NCBI GenBank assembly: GCA_029237695.1
Contig: CM055266.1
Span: 121,882,569-121,946,568, forward strand
Source: Conchocele bisecta
Taxonomy: Eukaryota > Mollusca > Bivalvia > Lucinida > Thyasiridae
Direction: 5' to 3'
DNA length: 64,000 nucleotides
The notes beneath the pieces were generated by a model, which was not told the DNA's origin, ran no database searches, and was given only the letters and a program-made list of their open reading frames with translations. The translations under genes were made by a program, and so were the position numbers. Shown piece by piece: positions 49,912-61,851 of the stretch (positions are counted from its first letter, which is position 1; every line of letters begins with the position of its first letter).

Positions 49912-49922
49912 CTGCAAAATAG

Positions 49923-50130
49923 GTTCCTCAATGTGATGGGATATAATATAGGAATGAATGGCCTTTTTGTTGAATTTATCGGGGATATAAACTTCGAAAA
50001 GTCGCGGGAATACTGGACGAGGCCTTCCGGCCTTCGTCCAGTATTCCCGCGACTTTTCCAAGTTTATACCCCGATAAATTCAACAAAAAGGCCATTCATT
50101 CCTATATTATATCCCATCACATTGAGGAAC
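49923..50130. repeat. 208-bp near-perfect palindrome of the CGCGGGAATACTGG family
   Basis: The arms pair from GTTCCTCAATG at the left to CATTGAGGAAC at the right, with the same GGCCTTCCGGCC centre as at 22.05 kb. The left end is only 11 bp from CNBD2-like visible exon 1. Confidence 0.9.
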
Positions 50131-50574
50131 CCAACCAGCGTATATCCAGCAAAGACTAATGTGTGCATAGTCTGTTCACCAATCGCTAGTGTTGTTGTCA
50201 AAAAAAACACAAATGTATTCTAATAATAATATGAGACGCGCTATGTGATTTTGGTGTCTTCCTCATTCCTCCAAGTTTATGAAAAATGGTCATTTTGTAC
50301 TTGGGGTAGTCAGGAATTTGTCCAGTTAGGGGATTAGTATTAACATAGCCTTAGGGTGTGAAAACATTATACATTGTATTCTGTTTCAACTTATAAATTG
50401 CAAACATTATTGGAAACTGTTGTAAACTTGTGAAACTTAATTTTTTTAAAGATGAGAGGAAATAAATACAATAGAAAGTCAATGATAGTGTATCATGTTT
50501 TATAGTTACTTATTTTAAATGTACATAGATAAATTACAGCACATTGATACGTGACATTTTTGGTGAAGACATAA

Positions 50575-50578
<4 letters not shown>

Positions 50579-50607
<29 letters not shown>
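50579..50607 (+). repeat. Poly-T run
   Basis: 29 consecutive T residues. It could be the A-tail of a minus-strand retroposed sequence, but no element body was recognised. Confidence 0.95.
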
Positions 50608-50614
50608 CTTACTT

Positions 50615-50692
50615 CTTCATAAAAACTGTCAAGTTGTGAGTGCTTTAAAATCGTCTCATTCAGACGATTCTAATTGGTCTCTCAACTTGCAT
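50615..50692. repeat. Hairpin next to a poly-T run
   Basis: CAAGTTGTGAGTGCTTTA and AATCGTCT pair with AGACGATT and the GGTCTCTCAACTTG end. A 29-nt T run ends at 50607. Confidence 0.75.
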
Positions 50693-51538
50693 TTTTCGGT
50701 GAAGATTCCAATATGTCTTATTCCAAAACTTGCCATTATTTAGTTAAGAAAAGAGATAACAACATGTAACCCAAAATTGATCAAATTACGCACCTTAATC
50801 GAAGTATGAACATTTCATATTTTCAACAAAAAACCTATTGTGACAGCACATTGAAACATTGACACATTTGTCAGCACATTATAATTGTCTCCTACAGTGA
50901 TTGTCTATATGTGCAGTAGCTTCGATGCTTCGTCCGCATAGTCCATTCTGGAGATTAAATTTGGGGGAATGAGGAATAAACCGTGATTTTGTACCTTCGG
51001 ACATTTGCGTAATTTTGTTCAGTAAGTTTACACAATTTACCATATTTTTCATATATAAAGTCAAACGTTTACACAACTTTCATAGTACATGCGGAATATA
51101 TCTGAAAATTCAACGGAAAATATTGTAAGGACCCATTCTATACCTGATTATCTTTTGATTCAAAGATAATTGCTTCGTAAATGTGAAAACAATTATGTAT
51201 ACCATATAATTATGTAAACTCTGCCTCGTTACTGCATCCTATGCGGCACATGGAGTGGCCAAGTCGGCAAATTTGTGTGTTCCAGCCATCAGCCAGTTTC
51301 ACCTATTCTGCCGCTTGAAGAACGCAAAATGTGAAGGACAACATATGATATAATGTAGCTAATCACATGTAAACATCCAGGATAACGGACTCATATGAAT
51401 TATATTACACCAAACTGTAAACAATGTCAGAAAATCGCACAGTGTGTCACCTTTACATGACAAACCACACAACACATACCATATACATGTATACCCACCC
51501 ATGTACTCTGTCATTATCTATCAAATATGGGAGAAATA

Positions 51539-51800
51539 TAGAGAATAGTAGGTTAGTGCCGTGAATGGGAAAAAATATCTGGCAAGGCTCAGGAAACGGG
51601 ATGGGCGAGGCTATGCCGAGCACATCCCGTTTCCGTGCCGCGCCAGATATTTTTTCCCATTCATGGCACTGACCTACTATTCTATTTATCCCGTCAACAC
51701 CTACAAATGGCTGTAAAATGCAAAAATAGTATTGACTGGATATCAAAAATGTTTCACGGCACCGTGTTTCACGGCACGTACGCACTGTGTTGACGGGATA
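51539..51800. repeat. Foldback-B copy 5
   Basis: Opposite orientation to copy 4. It ends GCACTGTGTTGACGGGATAA and lacks part of the ATTAGGTCG segment. Confidence 0.8.
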
Positions 51801-51831
51801 AACTCAGATATCTCGTCTTCTGTATAGTTTG

Positions 51832-52020
51832 CTGGCATAATATTTATAGCACGCCGTTGTCATATCTGTCTATGATGTATGACGCCAAATTTTATTTGAT
51901 TTACTGTCATATTATTTACAGTATGTTTAAAACGCGCTAAGTGGTGAAACTGTACGATGGCTTGTACACACAAAATGGCGCAGATGGCAACTTAATGTAC
52001 CATATAGTATACAGTAACAA
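51832..52020 (+). repeat. Direct repeat shared with 62900-63090
   Basis: Shared landmarks are GCATAATATTTATAGCA, CTGTCATATTATTT and TGTACCATATAGTATACAGT. Confidence 0.8.
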
Positions 52021-52034
52021 GACAATATTCCCAT

Positions 52035-52118
52035 ATATCGATGGTCTAGTAACATATGGTCGTAAGTGCTATGCTTTAGCATAGCACTTACGACCTTATG
52101 TTACTAGACCATCGATAT
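52035..52118. repeat. 84-bp almost perfect palindrome, copy 2
   Basis: Same arms as 46924-47007 with a GTAAGTGCTATGCT variant inside. One arm has a single A/T change. Confidence 0.93.
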
Positions 52119-52410
52119 GTTATATTCATATACATGTATCACATCACTCTTATGAAGCGAAGTGTATTTATCTATGACCTAATACCGTAAATGTTATAAC
52201 CGTATTTCATGAAAATACGCAGATGTCCGAAGATAAAAAATCCCATGGCGTGTCTCATATGTATGTGTGAATGTGCGATACTATCAAACTGTACAATGGT
52301 TGCAACTACTGCATTGTTTCATTTTGTTTTTAACTGGCGACCCATTTTGTGATTCCTGGACTAGATGACAATACGGTTCACCCGGTTTAGGCTGCGCGGA
52401 CATAAGGCTA

Positions 52411-52662
52411 ATATGAGACACGCCATGTGATCTGCGTAATTTCATTAAATACGTTTACAAAATTTACAATATTTTTCATAAATAAAGTAAAAAAGTTGAT
52501 ACAATTTTCAGAGTGCATGCGGAATATAATTCCGCATGTACTCTGAAAAATTGGTCAACTTTTGACGCCATTTACGGAACTTATTGTAAATCTTGCAAAC
52601 GTATTTCATGAAATTACGCAGATGTGCGAAGGTACAAAATCACATGGAGTGTGTCATATGTG
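52411..52662. repeat. MITE-D copy, full
   Basis: Ends ACACGCCATGTGAT and ATCACATGGAGTGTG, with centre ATGCGGAATATAATTCCGCA. Confidence 0.85.
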
Positions 52663-52850
52663 GACAGTGCCGACAAATGCCATTAGACTTGTGTAATGGC
52701 ATATCATTTATGATTGTGGGACGACAAAAGTAATATGGCTAATTGCTAAGTGTATTTGCGAACAGTGTAGATCAGCGTAGTCTGCTCAGGATATACACTG
52801 TTTGTCATTCGGTAAGTTATTAATATTGGTCATACTTGTAGCAAACAATA

Positions 52851-53070
52851 TACAGTGGGACCTCTCTAAACCGGACACAAGGAAAACACCTGTTTTCTTA
52901 TTTTTTATGAGTTTCTTGGTCATTTATTTCAGGTAATACTGTATGTTCGTGATCGCATACCACGTAACTATAGCTCAGAATGATCATATGCCTGATTTAC
53001 AGTGAAACCTCTCTAAGCCGGACACCCTGAGGACCTCCCAGGGTGTCCGGTTTAGAGAGGTTTTACTGTA
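52851..53070. repeat. MITE-C copy, full, opposite orientation
   Basis: The tail comes first and the palindrome with CCCTGAGGACCTCCCAGGG comes last. Confidence 0.88.
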
Positions 53071-53144
53071 AGCGTTGCCAGCCTGCAAGAGTGTGACAGA
53101 AAATGGTGTGCTAGCCAAAAAAATGCCATAATTCACCTTTATCC

Positions 53145-53400
53145 AATATCACCGCCTGTTCATGAGGTTTGACACCGCGTCCTTAGGTCAACTAGCAATG
53201 ACACTGGTAAGTGTGGGATAAATAACGTATAGCCCGGTTATTCATCTGTACTCTCTCGTACTGGCGGACGAACGTTGCTCCAAATATTCGTTTTCTAATC
53301 ACATTGACATCTCGCTCAACCCAGGGACCATACATACCCTCAACCTTACCATTGTTCATCTCGCCCGGAGACACCATTAAATGTAAGTAAGTAAGTAACC
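53145..53400 (+). repeat. Possible SINE-like unit with (TAAG)n tail
   Basis: The sequence ends ACCATTAAATG then (TAAG)3 at 53383-53396, a tail style seen in molluscan short elements. The head has no clear A/B boxes. An overlapping 61-codon minus ORF is probably spurious. Confidence 0.35.
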
Positions 53401-53692
53401 GCTACAATAATAAACTGAAGCGTGTAGCAATTCACAAACCCACACAAAGGAATGAAGTTTAATAATTGTAATTTATAATTCGATTTTATATGAACAACAG
53501 GGGCATGCCGAAACGAAGAAATCCGTGTTTGTTTTCCTTATCCTTATTGCGTTGTTCACTAATGCTAAGCAAACAATGCTAACACCTGATTTACGGAGTG
53601 TGCCAGGACTAAATAATTGGGCAACATATTGACAAAACGGACCTTTCGATATTTGCCACTTGCATATGTATCTGTGACTGGGGAAATGCGAA

Positions 53693-53760
53693 AAGTGTAG
53701 CCCCAGATCAGACTGCGCATCCGCGCAGTCTGATCAGGGCCTGCACTATTCGCTATTCCA
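53693..53760. repeat. CTGATCAGACTGCGC repeat copy
   Basis: AGTGTAGCCCCAGATCAGAC pairs with GTCTGATCAGGGCCTGCACT. Confidence 0.8.
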
Positions 53761-53882
53761 TTATTGAAACACCCGTCATGCTTCAACATGTAACAAGCAA
53801 TATAGATCGTTATCAGGCGTTGACAATGCCTAGACTCCACAGATCCATGGATCGCTATCGTTCCACGACAAGCATATGCAAA

Positions 53883-54016
53883 TGAGACACGCCATGTGAT
53901 TTCTACCTTCGGACATCTGCGTAATTTCATGAAATACGTTTACAAAATGTACAGTATTTTCCGTAAATGGCGTTAAAAGTTGACAAATTTTTCAGAGTAC
54001 ACTCCGCATGTACATT
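53883..54016. repeat. MITE-D, left half
   Basis: It stops at the central CCGCATGTAC, just before LINE-like sequence begins. Confidence 0.8.
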
Positions 54017-54082
54017 CCACTCATCTGGATCTACACGTTTTCACAATACTACTATACAGGCCTGTGGTGTTGAAAAGGTTAA

Positions 54083-55726
54083 TTCAGAAACGGGGAGATA
54101 ATACGAACCTGTGGGTCGAACAATACAGACTATATCATCACGTCTCCTGATATGTTTAGCAATATTACTACTTTCGACGTATGTGAACCAAATATTGTAT
54201 CCGATCATTGCGCAATACAGTTCTCTTTGAGATTTGAAAACATAATGACACGTGAACAAGATATAGGTAACGATAACTGCTTACCTATTCAATCGAAGTA
54301 TATATGGAGTACCGAACACGTAGGTGTATATCAGGCAAGGTTGGGTTCGGAAGATATATGTAACAAATTTCAGGAACTGTCGAATATTATACAGCAATGT
54401 CATGACAATGAGGATATTAATAGCTGTCTTCTAAGTTTCGGAAGTATTTTTGAAGATATTTGCTCCGATATTAAACGTAATGTTAAGGCTAAATCAAATC
54501 CACCACCGATGACAAATCATACAGACAATCAGTGGTTCACTACAGAATGTGATGATAAGAAACATACGTTTTACAGAAAACTAAATAATTATAGGCATGC
54601 TCCATCGGATACTAATAGACAAGAAATGGTTACAGCTAGGTCAGAATATAAATCACTAATTAGAAAATGCAAATATCAACATGACTTGCAGAAAACTATT
54701 AAATTAGAACAAGCTCGCTCCAAAAACGCAAAAATATATTGGAACATGCTAAAAGAAACCTCGGGTATACCGACATCGAATATTTCTCTGGATAATTTTG
54801 CTGCTTATTTTAAAGCTGTCAATAACCCAAGTGATCCATTTTTTTCACCAGATGAAGATGTTATACATTTCAACGAAAGATATTTAAATAATGAATTGCA
54901 TGTAATGTTTTCTGAACTTGATTCTCCCATTACTTGCGATGAAGTCAGTATAGCTATCAAGCAATTGAAAGCTGGTCGGTGTGGTGGACCAGACATGTTA
55001 CTGAATGAATTCTTTATACATGGGCACCAGTCGTTGTTACCAATACTTACACAATTGTTTGATAAAACGTTTAATATAGGATATTATCCCAATACATGGT
55101 CGGAAGGTTATATTATACCACTACATAAAAAGGGGAATATAAACGAGGTGGATAATTACAGAGGTATTACCCTATTGAGCACACTTGGGAAATTATTCTC
55201 ACGCGTTTTAAATAATAGACTATCTAGCTGGGCTGAAAAATATCATGTGTATGTTGAAGCACAAGCAGGGTTCAGGAAGGGAATGGGTACACGGGATAAC
55301 ATATTTATTTTGCATGGCCTCATTACACATATGTTAAATAAGGGTAAGAAATTATATTGTGCTTTTGTGGATTTTTCAAAGGCTTTTGATTATGTGGTGC
55401 GTGATAATCTATGGTTAAAATTAATAAAACTGGGAGTGCGAGGGAAAATGTTAAATATAATCAAATCCATGTATACTAATGTGACATCGCGCGTAAAGCA
55501 CAACACCATGCTAAGCGGTGAATTTTCTTGCTTATTAGGCGTACGTCAGGGTGACTGCCTATCTCCATTCCTGTTTAGCATGTTTGTAAATGACCTTGAG
55601 GCTGAATTTGAAACTAAGGGTATTGAAGGAATTGATATCGGATTGATAAAATTATTTATTTTACTATATGCCGATGACATTGTTATTTTCTCAGAATCGG
55701 AACACGGGATGCAAACAAGGACTTAA
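54083..55726 (+). pseudogene. LINE ORF2: endonuclease end and reverse transcriptase
   Basis: In frame upstream of the first Met at 54152 the sequence reads SNTDYIITSPDMFSN. NIVSDHCAIQFSLRF then gives the S-D-H motif that ends APE-type endonucleases. Reverse transcriptase follows with NEFF, GYIIPLHKKGN, DNYRGITLLSTLGKLFSRVL, QAGFRKG, LYCAFVDFSKAFD, GVRQGDCLSPFLFSMFVND and the catalytic LLYADDIVIF. The frame is lost near 55713 and the protein resumes in the +1 frame. An in-frame TAA at 54080-54082 marks the limit of readable endonuclease. Confidence 0.92.
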
Positions 55727-56534
55727 TCTACTTTCAGAATATTGTGAGAAATGGAAATTAACTGTCAATACGGGAAAAACAAAAATACTTGTATTTCGAA
55801 AAGGAGGTAGATTGCCAAGAAACATAGAATTCTATTATGGCAATTATATTATCGAAATAGTAAGTAAATTCACGTATCTAGGCATAGTCTTTACAACGGG
55901 TGGTTCTTTCATGGAAACACAATCTTTATTATCGGGTCAAGCACAAAAAGCTATTTTCAAGCTTAACAAATACCTGTATAAATTTACAGACATAACACCC
56001 ACACATAGATTACAATTATTTGATAAACTAGTACAACCGATTCTCAACTACGGTGCTGAAATATGGGGATTTGTGCAGGGAAATCAAATAGAAAAAGTTC
56101 ATTTGCAGTTTTGCAAAAGTTTACTAGGTGTTAAGAGAAATACGCAAAATGATTTTATCTATGGAGAACTTGGTCGTACCCCACTTGTTCATCGACGCTA
56201 TCTAAATATAATTAAATTCTGGTTCAAAATATCTGCGTCAGATGATCACAAATACATGAAACATATATACAACATGATGTTAGCAGACTTGCAAAGCACA
56301 CCAAGTAAAACAAATTGGGCGTCACTAGTCCAAAAAGTGTTATCGACCCACGGATTTCTTGATGTTTGGTTGAATCAAGGGGTCGGAAATATTGAAGAGT
56401 TTCTGATAGTTTTCAAACAAAGATTGACCGATAACTTTATGCAGGATTGGCAGTTGGCCAGAATTAACGGATCTAGCAGAGCATTATTTTATAGAAATGT
56501 GTGCGACTTCAAAACAAAATGCAATATTACTTAA
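55727..56534 (+). pseudogene. LINE ORF2: thumb and connection region
   Basis: The frame continues with QGLNLLSEYCEKWKLTVNTG, KTKILVF and TYLGIVF, the usual end of a LINE reverse transcriptase. LNYGAEIWGF and LLGVKRNTQNDFIYGELGR follow. A second frameshift falls near 56525. Confidence 0.88.
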
Positions 56535-56875
56535 AGGACATCACACTCACGAAATTTAGGTACGCATTTGCTAGACTAAAAGTTTCGTCCCATCGCCTAG
56601 AAGTAGAATCAGGCAGATGGAACAGAACTCCAATTGAAAACCGGAAATGTACATTGTGTGGACATTTGGAAGACGAATACCATTTTATTTTAGAATGCAC
56701 AATGTATATGGATCTCAGGAAAACATATATAAACCGTTATTATTGGAACAGGCCAAGTATGGTTAAATTCATAGAGTTGATTAAATCGGAACATTCACAA
56801 ACTGTAAGAAAGTTGGGCCAATACATATACCAAGCGTTTCAGATCAGAAATGAACATTTATATATACATCAATGA
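56535..56875 (+). pseudogene. LINE ORF2: C-terminal Cys-His motif
   Basis: The readable part holds FRYAFARLKVSSHRLEVESG, then KCTLCGHLEDEYHFILEC, a C-x2-C-x8-H-x4-C motif common at LINE C-termini, and YYWNRPSMVKFIELI. It stops at 56873-56875. Confidence 0.88.
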
Positions 56876-57319
56876 GGACACCTTCTCCCAATACATACAT
56901 AAAGAAATACAGCATGCATATATATTTGCAAATATTAACTTGACATTATTGCATGATATCTTACGTGTTCAGTTTTTTAGTACATGTGTAATGCACTACC
57001 CTATAGACTAATGCTGCAACGCCATAACTTAATGTATGTTTATAGATTAACCAAAACATTTTGTATGTGCTTATTGGGCATGCTATTCCACCGCAGCATA
57101 TTCTCCATGTCATATGGCCAATGGTCGACGGTGGCATAGCTGCACCAAATACAATACATAGTAGCTGCATTCTTAAAGTTACGGTTTATGCACCGGCTGT
57201 TGTCTTTGTCACCCATAAGTGTATGTTGTTACATGTGTATTGCTTCAGGGGACATATGGCTTAAAGCGTTAATCTTTATCTGAATAAACATACGTATGTC
57301 CTATAAAAGTTCATGTACA

Positions 57320-57488
57320 CATTTCACTAAACTTCGTACAACTAAAATGTTCGTAAGTGCAAAATTATGGTAGACTGTAAATTTCACATTAACAACGTTT
57401 TCTTGTAAACAATTATTGGATTTTAATCCATTATTAAACTTCCACTTACGAACATTTTAGTCGTACGAAGTTTCGTGAAACGGCCCCC
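57320..57488. repeat. MITE-A copy, centre deleted
   Basis: The TIRs are present but the central palindrome is missing. It is adjacent to the candidate promoter region. Confidence 0.8.
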
Positions 57489-57774
57489 AGTACACCATAT
57501 GGAAGCCACATACTAAATATCAAGCATCGATCTGTTGTTTTACTTCTAACAAGAAACGTGACGGACAGACACATGGGAGTCCGGCAGTACGGACGGATGA
57601 ACAGCCGTGACGAAAACATAATACCCATTTGTTGTTCAAGAAGTGGGTATACATATACACGGGGCGCATGGAAACCCATATTCCGACTATAATAAAACGC
57701 CAGATGTTGGATAGGTCATATGTATTTCAAAATAAATCAAATACAGCGAGATATGATATTAAATAAAGACTTAC

Positions 57775-57900
57775 GTGCGTAATACTGATCCTCAGTATAA
57801 ACAAAACGAAGGCAGAGGCAACCGAATTTATATACGCACTATACACATATCGGAAATCACGAACATTCAGTATATGCAACATCCATACGTCACTGAATGA
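57775..57900 (-). promoter_or_regulatory. Candidate TATA/CRE promoter and short 5' UTR exon for the minus-strand gene
   Basis: Reading the minus strand, a CRE-like TGACGTA is followed by TATATAAA at 57834-57827, then about 50 nt that end in the strong donor CAC|GTAAGTC at 57775/57774. This could be the first, non-coding exon of the CNBD2-like gene, about 8 kb upstream of visible exon 1. No exon linking the two was found. Confidence 0.22.
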
Positions 57901-58351
57901 CACCCGTCACTATATTGAATGTTTAATCAGGGAATTCACTCATATTTGAAAACGAAAGCGAAATTAGCATACGTTGTAACGCTACCTTTGTCCGACTATA
58001 TTTAATGTTTGCATTGTGTATTGGCTAATGGACACCGGCTCGAAGTAACGCTGTTAATGAACTCCGGCAATTGTGTTTACTGTTAACTGACCAGTGACCT
58101 CATAGCTGAGACTTTGTGTACTCTTTATGATTTTGCTTTCATAAACAGTACACGAAGTCTCAGCGTAAAGAGTACACGAAGCCTTAGCGTATAAGTAACC
58201 AGTTGAACGTTACGGACCTTAAATACAATACATGTACATGCAAACTTTGTAGATCCAGAAGAGACGGCTCATTAGAATCGGCAGTGTTTGTCAGTATTGT
58301 ACAAAACTGTGTAAACGCATCCTTTCCTGCGTAATGGAATAGTCAAAACAT

Positions 58352-58564
58352 ACAGTGAAACCTCTCTAAGCCGGACACCCTGGGAGGTCCCCAGGGTGTC
58401 CGGCTTAGAGAGGTTTCACTGTATATCAGACATTTGATCAGTTGGAGCCATAGTTGTGTGCTATGCGATCACGAACAGATAGTGTCACCTGAGATAAATG
58501 ACCAAGAAACTCATTGAATATAATATCAAAGGTGTTTTGTTGGTGTCCGGTTTAGAGAGGTCTG
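58352..58564. repeat. MITE-C copy, full with tail
   Basis: Palindrome around CTGGGAGGTCCCCAG, then the same GCGATCACGAACAGATAGT-type tail. Confidence 0.88.
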
Positions 58565-60600
58565 TGTCAGATGTTCAGAGGTGAAACGGTTAACATACAT
58601 GTTATGTAACTCGTCAAACAGAAATGTAAATGAAAAGTCATGCAGAGCTTGATATTAGCCGATCAAATCAGGGTAAAGCGCATCGAACATATGTAGGTGT
58701 GTGGTAACATTGTCAATGGTAAACTATTTTCGACCACAGTTCAGTACCCAGCGTTGACATTTTTCTCGATTTTGTGCAGGTTTTGGAAACCCGTTCCCAA
58801 ATCCATCCAATAGCAGCAATGCCATAGCAGCAATGTTTTGTTCTCACCATTATGTTGCGAAATATTCCAGCGTAACACCTGTACTGTATGCTCTATTTAT
58901 CTACAAATTACACTCCGCAATACACAAAGTTGTAGTCATTGTGTGTTTGTCCGAATTCTGTGGCAGCACTCGAGTGGGCGGAGCTACCAGGGCTATATAT
59001 ATCTAGCGGTTACAGTGTCATCTAAAAATAGACGCAAGCTCCTGCGTATTCAGGCACATGCCCAGATTGGCCTAATGTGCCCCATCCGTGATTTTTTGCG
59101 CGATGTCGGGCGCAAGACGATCAATAATTTGCGGCATTGACAATAATTAAGGGGGATTGCCGCAATCGCGCGTGCTGGATGCATCCCTGCCATCCCTGCA
59201 TGATACGTAAACAAATCAAAGTTGGCTATGAAGGGCAATTCTTCGTTTTGATTGGTGGAAAATTTTGTGAATATTAACTAGCGTCAAATGACGCGCATAC
59301 GCGATCCAATGGGATAAACCCGAGATGCTGGGATAAACCCGAAAATGCTGGGGTTGCTAGTAAGGAGATTTTGAGCAGAGGTCGATTATACATTAGCCGA
59401 ATAAACACATTTTACGCGATAATACGTGGCTGAAACTTGTTCTGTTTAATAAATAAAAGCTTTAAATTAGCCCAATAATCGGCGTATGTTGGCGTATATG
59501 GCCATTAGAGCCAACTATGGACTTCAACAACAATAACTTCCGGGTTAAATCTCTTCCGGCGTTCAGCTCATTACGTATTCAAAATTGTGTTATTTGGCTA
59601 TAAGTAAAGTTTTAAACGGAGATAATTGCCAAAAATGCAAACTTTATCGGTTGATGCAATTTGGAAGTGATACAGAAAAACTGATTCGCGTTCGTAGATT
59701 ACCGAATAGCGGAGAAAAAGGTTGCTACAAACTTTTTCAGAATTCGATGGATAACCAATATATTAGCCGATCTATAAATAGATCGGCTAATAATGATATA
59801 ATAGCTGTCATCGAAGGAAATTAAAGTTCATTGATATGTATTTGTAATTGAGATCGGCTCCGTATGATTCCATTTACTTGTCCATCCACGCCGTTCACGG
59901 AAAATATGTGTGAAATGAATATGGGCGAGAAACGGCAATGCGATAAAGGAAGTAGTTCTAATACCAGAGTAGGCACAATAATAATAATATTCATATTAAT
60001 AATAATGCAAATAATAATAATGATAATAATAAAATTAATAATAATAATAATAGTAATAATATTATATTATTTACCACTGATTGCTATAACGCATGATGTC
60101 TGAACAAACCGGACCGTCACTCGATTGGTACGGGTTCTCTCCCCTATCCGGGCGCTGGAGTTAGTGAAATATATAGCGGATATCAAATTGGGACCGTCAA
60201 ATTGGAAACGTTTTCATAGCATCGTTCCAATGAAATGAGTAAACTCGTTTATAAACAAAATGTTAAATCATCACCCATGCAAGATCATCTATAATTACAT
60301 TGCCAACGACATTTGGACAACCAAACTAATGCCGTTAAGGCGTTTTATTACTTTCTAGCTGATGGCCGCCATTTTGAAATTAAAAAGATCGATTTAATGG
60401 TACCAATTGAGCTGGCTCTCAGACGTTGAATGCCCGCGGAACAAACCGGTTGGGCACCCATGATTACGTTTGTTGAGATAGAAATCCATGATATTATATC
60501 CGGTGATGTGTATCCAATCGTCGTATTGCATAATTGATGACTGCATGTGAAACTGTCTGATTGTGCATAATACCATGTCACCGTTCATTCTCCCATGGAA
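58565..60600. other. Region upstream of the gene, no recognised product
   Basis: A TATATATA box near 58994 and a CTTCCGGGTTAAATC/CTTCCGGCGTT stretch at 59537-59560 look promoter-like. The 79-codon frame 59585-59824 (CQKCKLYRLMQFGSDTEKL) is not recognised. Either could belong to another gene. Confidence 0.3.
59974..60065 (+). repeat. (ATA/ATT)n A/T-rich microsatellite
   Basis: AATAATAAT-type trinucleotides with occasional TGATAATAAT breaks. Confidence 0.9.
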
Positions 60601-60605
60601 CATCC

Positions 60606-60845
60606 GGGCCGTTTCACTAAACTTCGTACGACTAAAATGTTCGTAAATGGAAATGTAGGATCGTCTGGAAATTTATATTGATGGATTTACATTTATTGAG
60701 CATAGGCTGCATATGCAGCCTATGCTCAATACATGTACATCCAATAATTGTTTACAAGGAAACATTGTTTATGCGAAATTGACAGACTTTCATAATTTTG
60801 CACTTACGAACATATTAGTCGTACGAAGTTTAGTGAATCAGGCCT
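60606..60845. repeat. MITE-A copy
   Basis: Full foldback with ends GGGCCGTTTCAC and GTGAATCAGGCC. Confidence 0.87.
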
Positions 60846-61149
60846 CTGGCTCTATACATGTACATCATACGTATCACATAATATGTACATTTTCAAGTCT
60901 GCATTGACACCACGTATGAGGACGTTATGGACATGACGATGTGATAATGCACTTAAATAATGTTCGTCAGTCGGTATGAACGATAATCCACTCGCTAAAG
61001 CTCACGGATGATCTCCTGGTACGTACGGACGTACCGTGATCTAACTATGGTTTAAAACGCAAGATAACAGGATACATGACAGTACGCTTGCGCTAACCAA
61101 ATATGTGTCACTTTCTTTATTTCAAAATACTTGAATATTGCCCTTGGGA

Positions 61150-61225
61150 TCAAGCGGTTTAATTGGTTGAGCCTGATCTGTGATACAGCTGTGGTACAGC
61201 TCAGGCTCAGTAAATCAAACTCTTT
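61150..61225. repeat. Hairpin (GAGCCTG..CAGGCTC family), copy 2
   Basis: TTGAGCCTGATCTGTGATAC pairs with GTACAGCTCAGGCTCAGTAA. Confidence 0.7.
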
Positions 61226-61599
61226 GATTGTCAATAAATGTTCAGAAATGTTGATATCTGGTCAAGTTTAACGCAGACGGTTTTCTTGAGAAGAGAATTG
61301 GTACCCACGTTGGGACACGGGTTGAAGTAATTGACAAAGACCTGTACAAATTTCATGAACTAATTTAATTTTTTCATTTACTAATACTTTTAGGTATATT
61401 TAATGCACGTATCGACCTTGGTCAGTTACTTCAACCTGTGTCTTTGGAGCGCGAATATCATGTTCATTATGCAATGTTTTCCTTTGGTGAGATATGTCTC
61501 TCACAGAACGGCCGTTGGTTGTGAAAGCATCCCTTGTATACATGAAATGAAATTGAAGGCTTTCAGATGTGAGGTTGTGACTAGAGAAGTGGGTTTTGT

Positions 61600-61668
61600 G
61601 ACCAGTGTAGATCCAGATCAGCCTGTGCATCCGCACAGTCTGATCAGGACCTGCACTGTTCGCAATTC
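61600..61668. repeat. CTGATCAGACTGTGC repeat copy
   Basis: CAGTGTAGATCCAGATCAGC pairs with TCTGATCAGGACCTGCACTG. Confidence 0.8.
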
Positions 61669-61851
61669 CATCAATGAAACATCCGTCATGCTTCTAACAA
61701 GCAATATCGATCGCTATCAGGCTACAGGAGTGTGCAATTTGATAAATACCTACACTGGTTACACATTTCATAAGTCCCATTTTCCAGTCACAGCCACATA
61801 TACGGACGACGTTATGAAACAAATAATTAACTATGATTTCAATATTGGTCT

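Larger units (their letters stand above)
54083..56875 (+). mobile_element. 5'-truncated LINE (APE-type non-LTR retrotransposon)
   Basis: The copy begins inside the endonuclease domain and runs to a stop at 56875. It lies antisense to the CNBD2-like gene and upstream of its visible exons. The remaining protein is broken by two frameshifts, near 55713 and near 56525. The 5' truncation is typical of target-primed reverse transcription. The clade is not assigned. Confidence 0.88.

Noticed and set aside
47292..47510. 72-codon plus-strand ORF
   Set aside because: It lies wholly within a foldback repeat (47331-47571).
53192..53377. Minus ORF starting ATG as first exon of the CNBD2-like gene
   Set aside because: Its GTAAGG donor leaves phase 1, incompatible with visible exon 1. 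It overlaps a SINE-like unit.
59585..59824. 79-codon plus-strand ORF
   Set aside because: It has no recognised motif, is short, and no splice partners were found. Noted only as unresolved.
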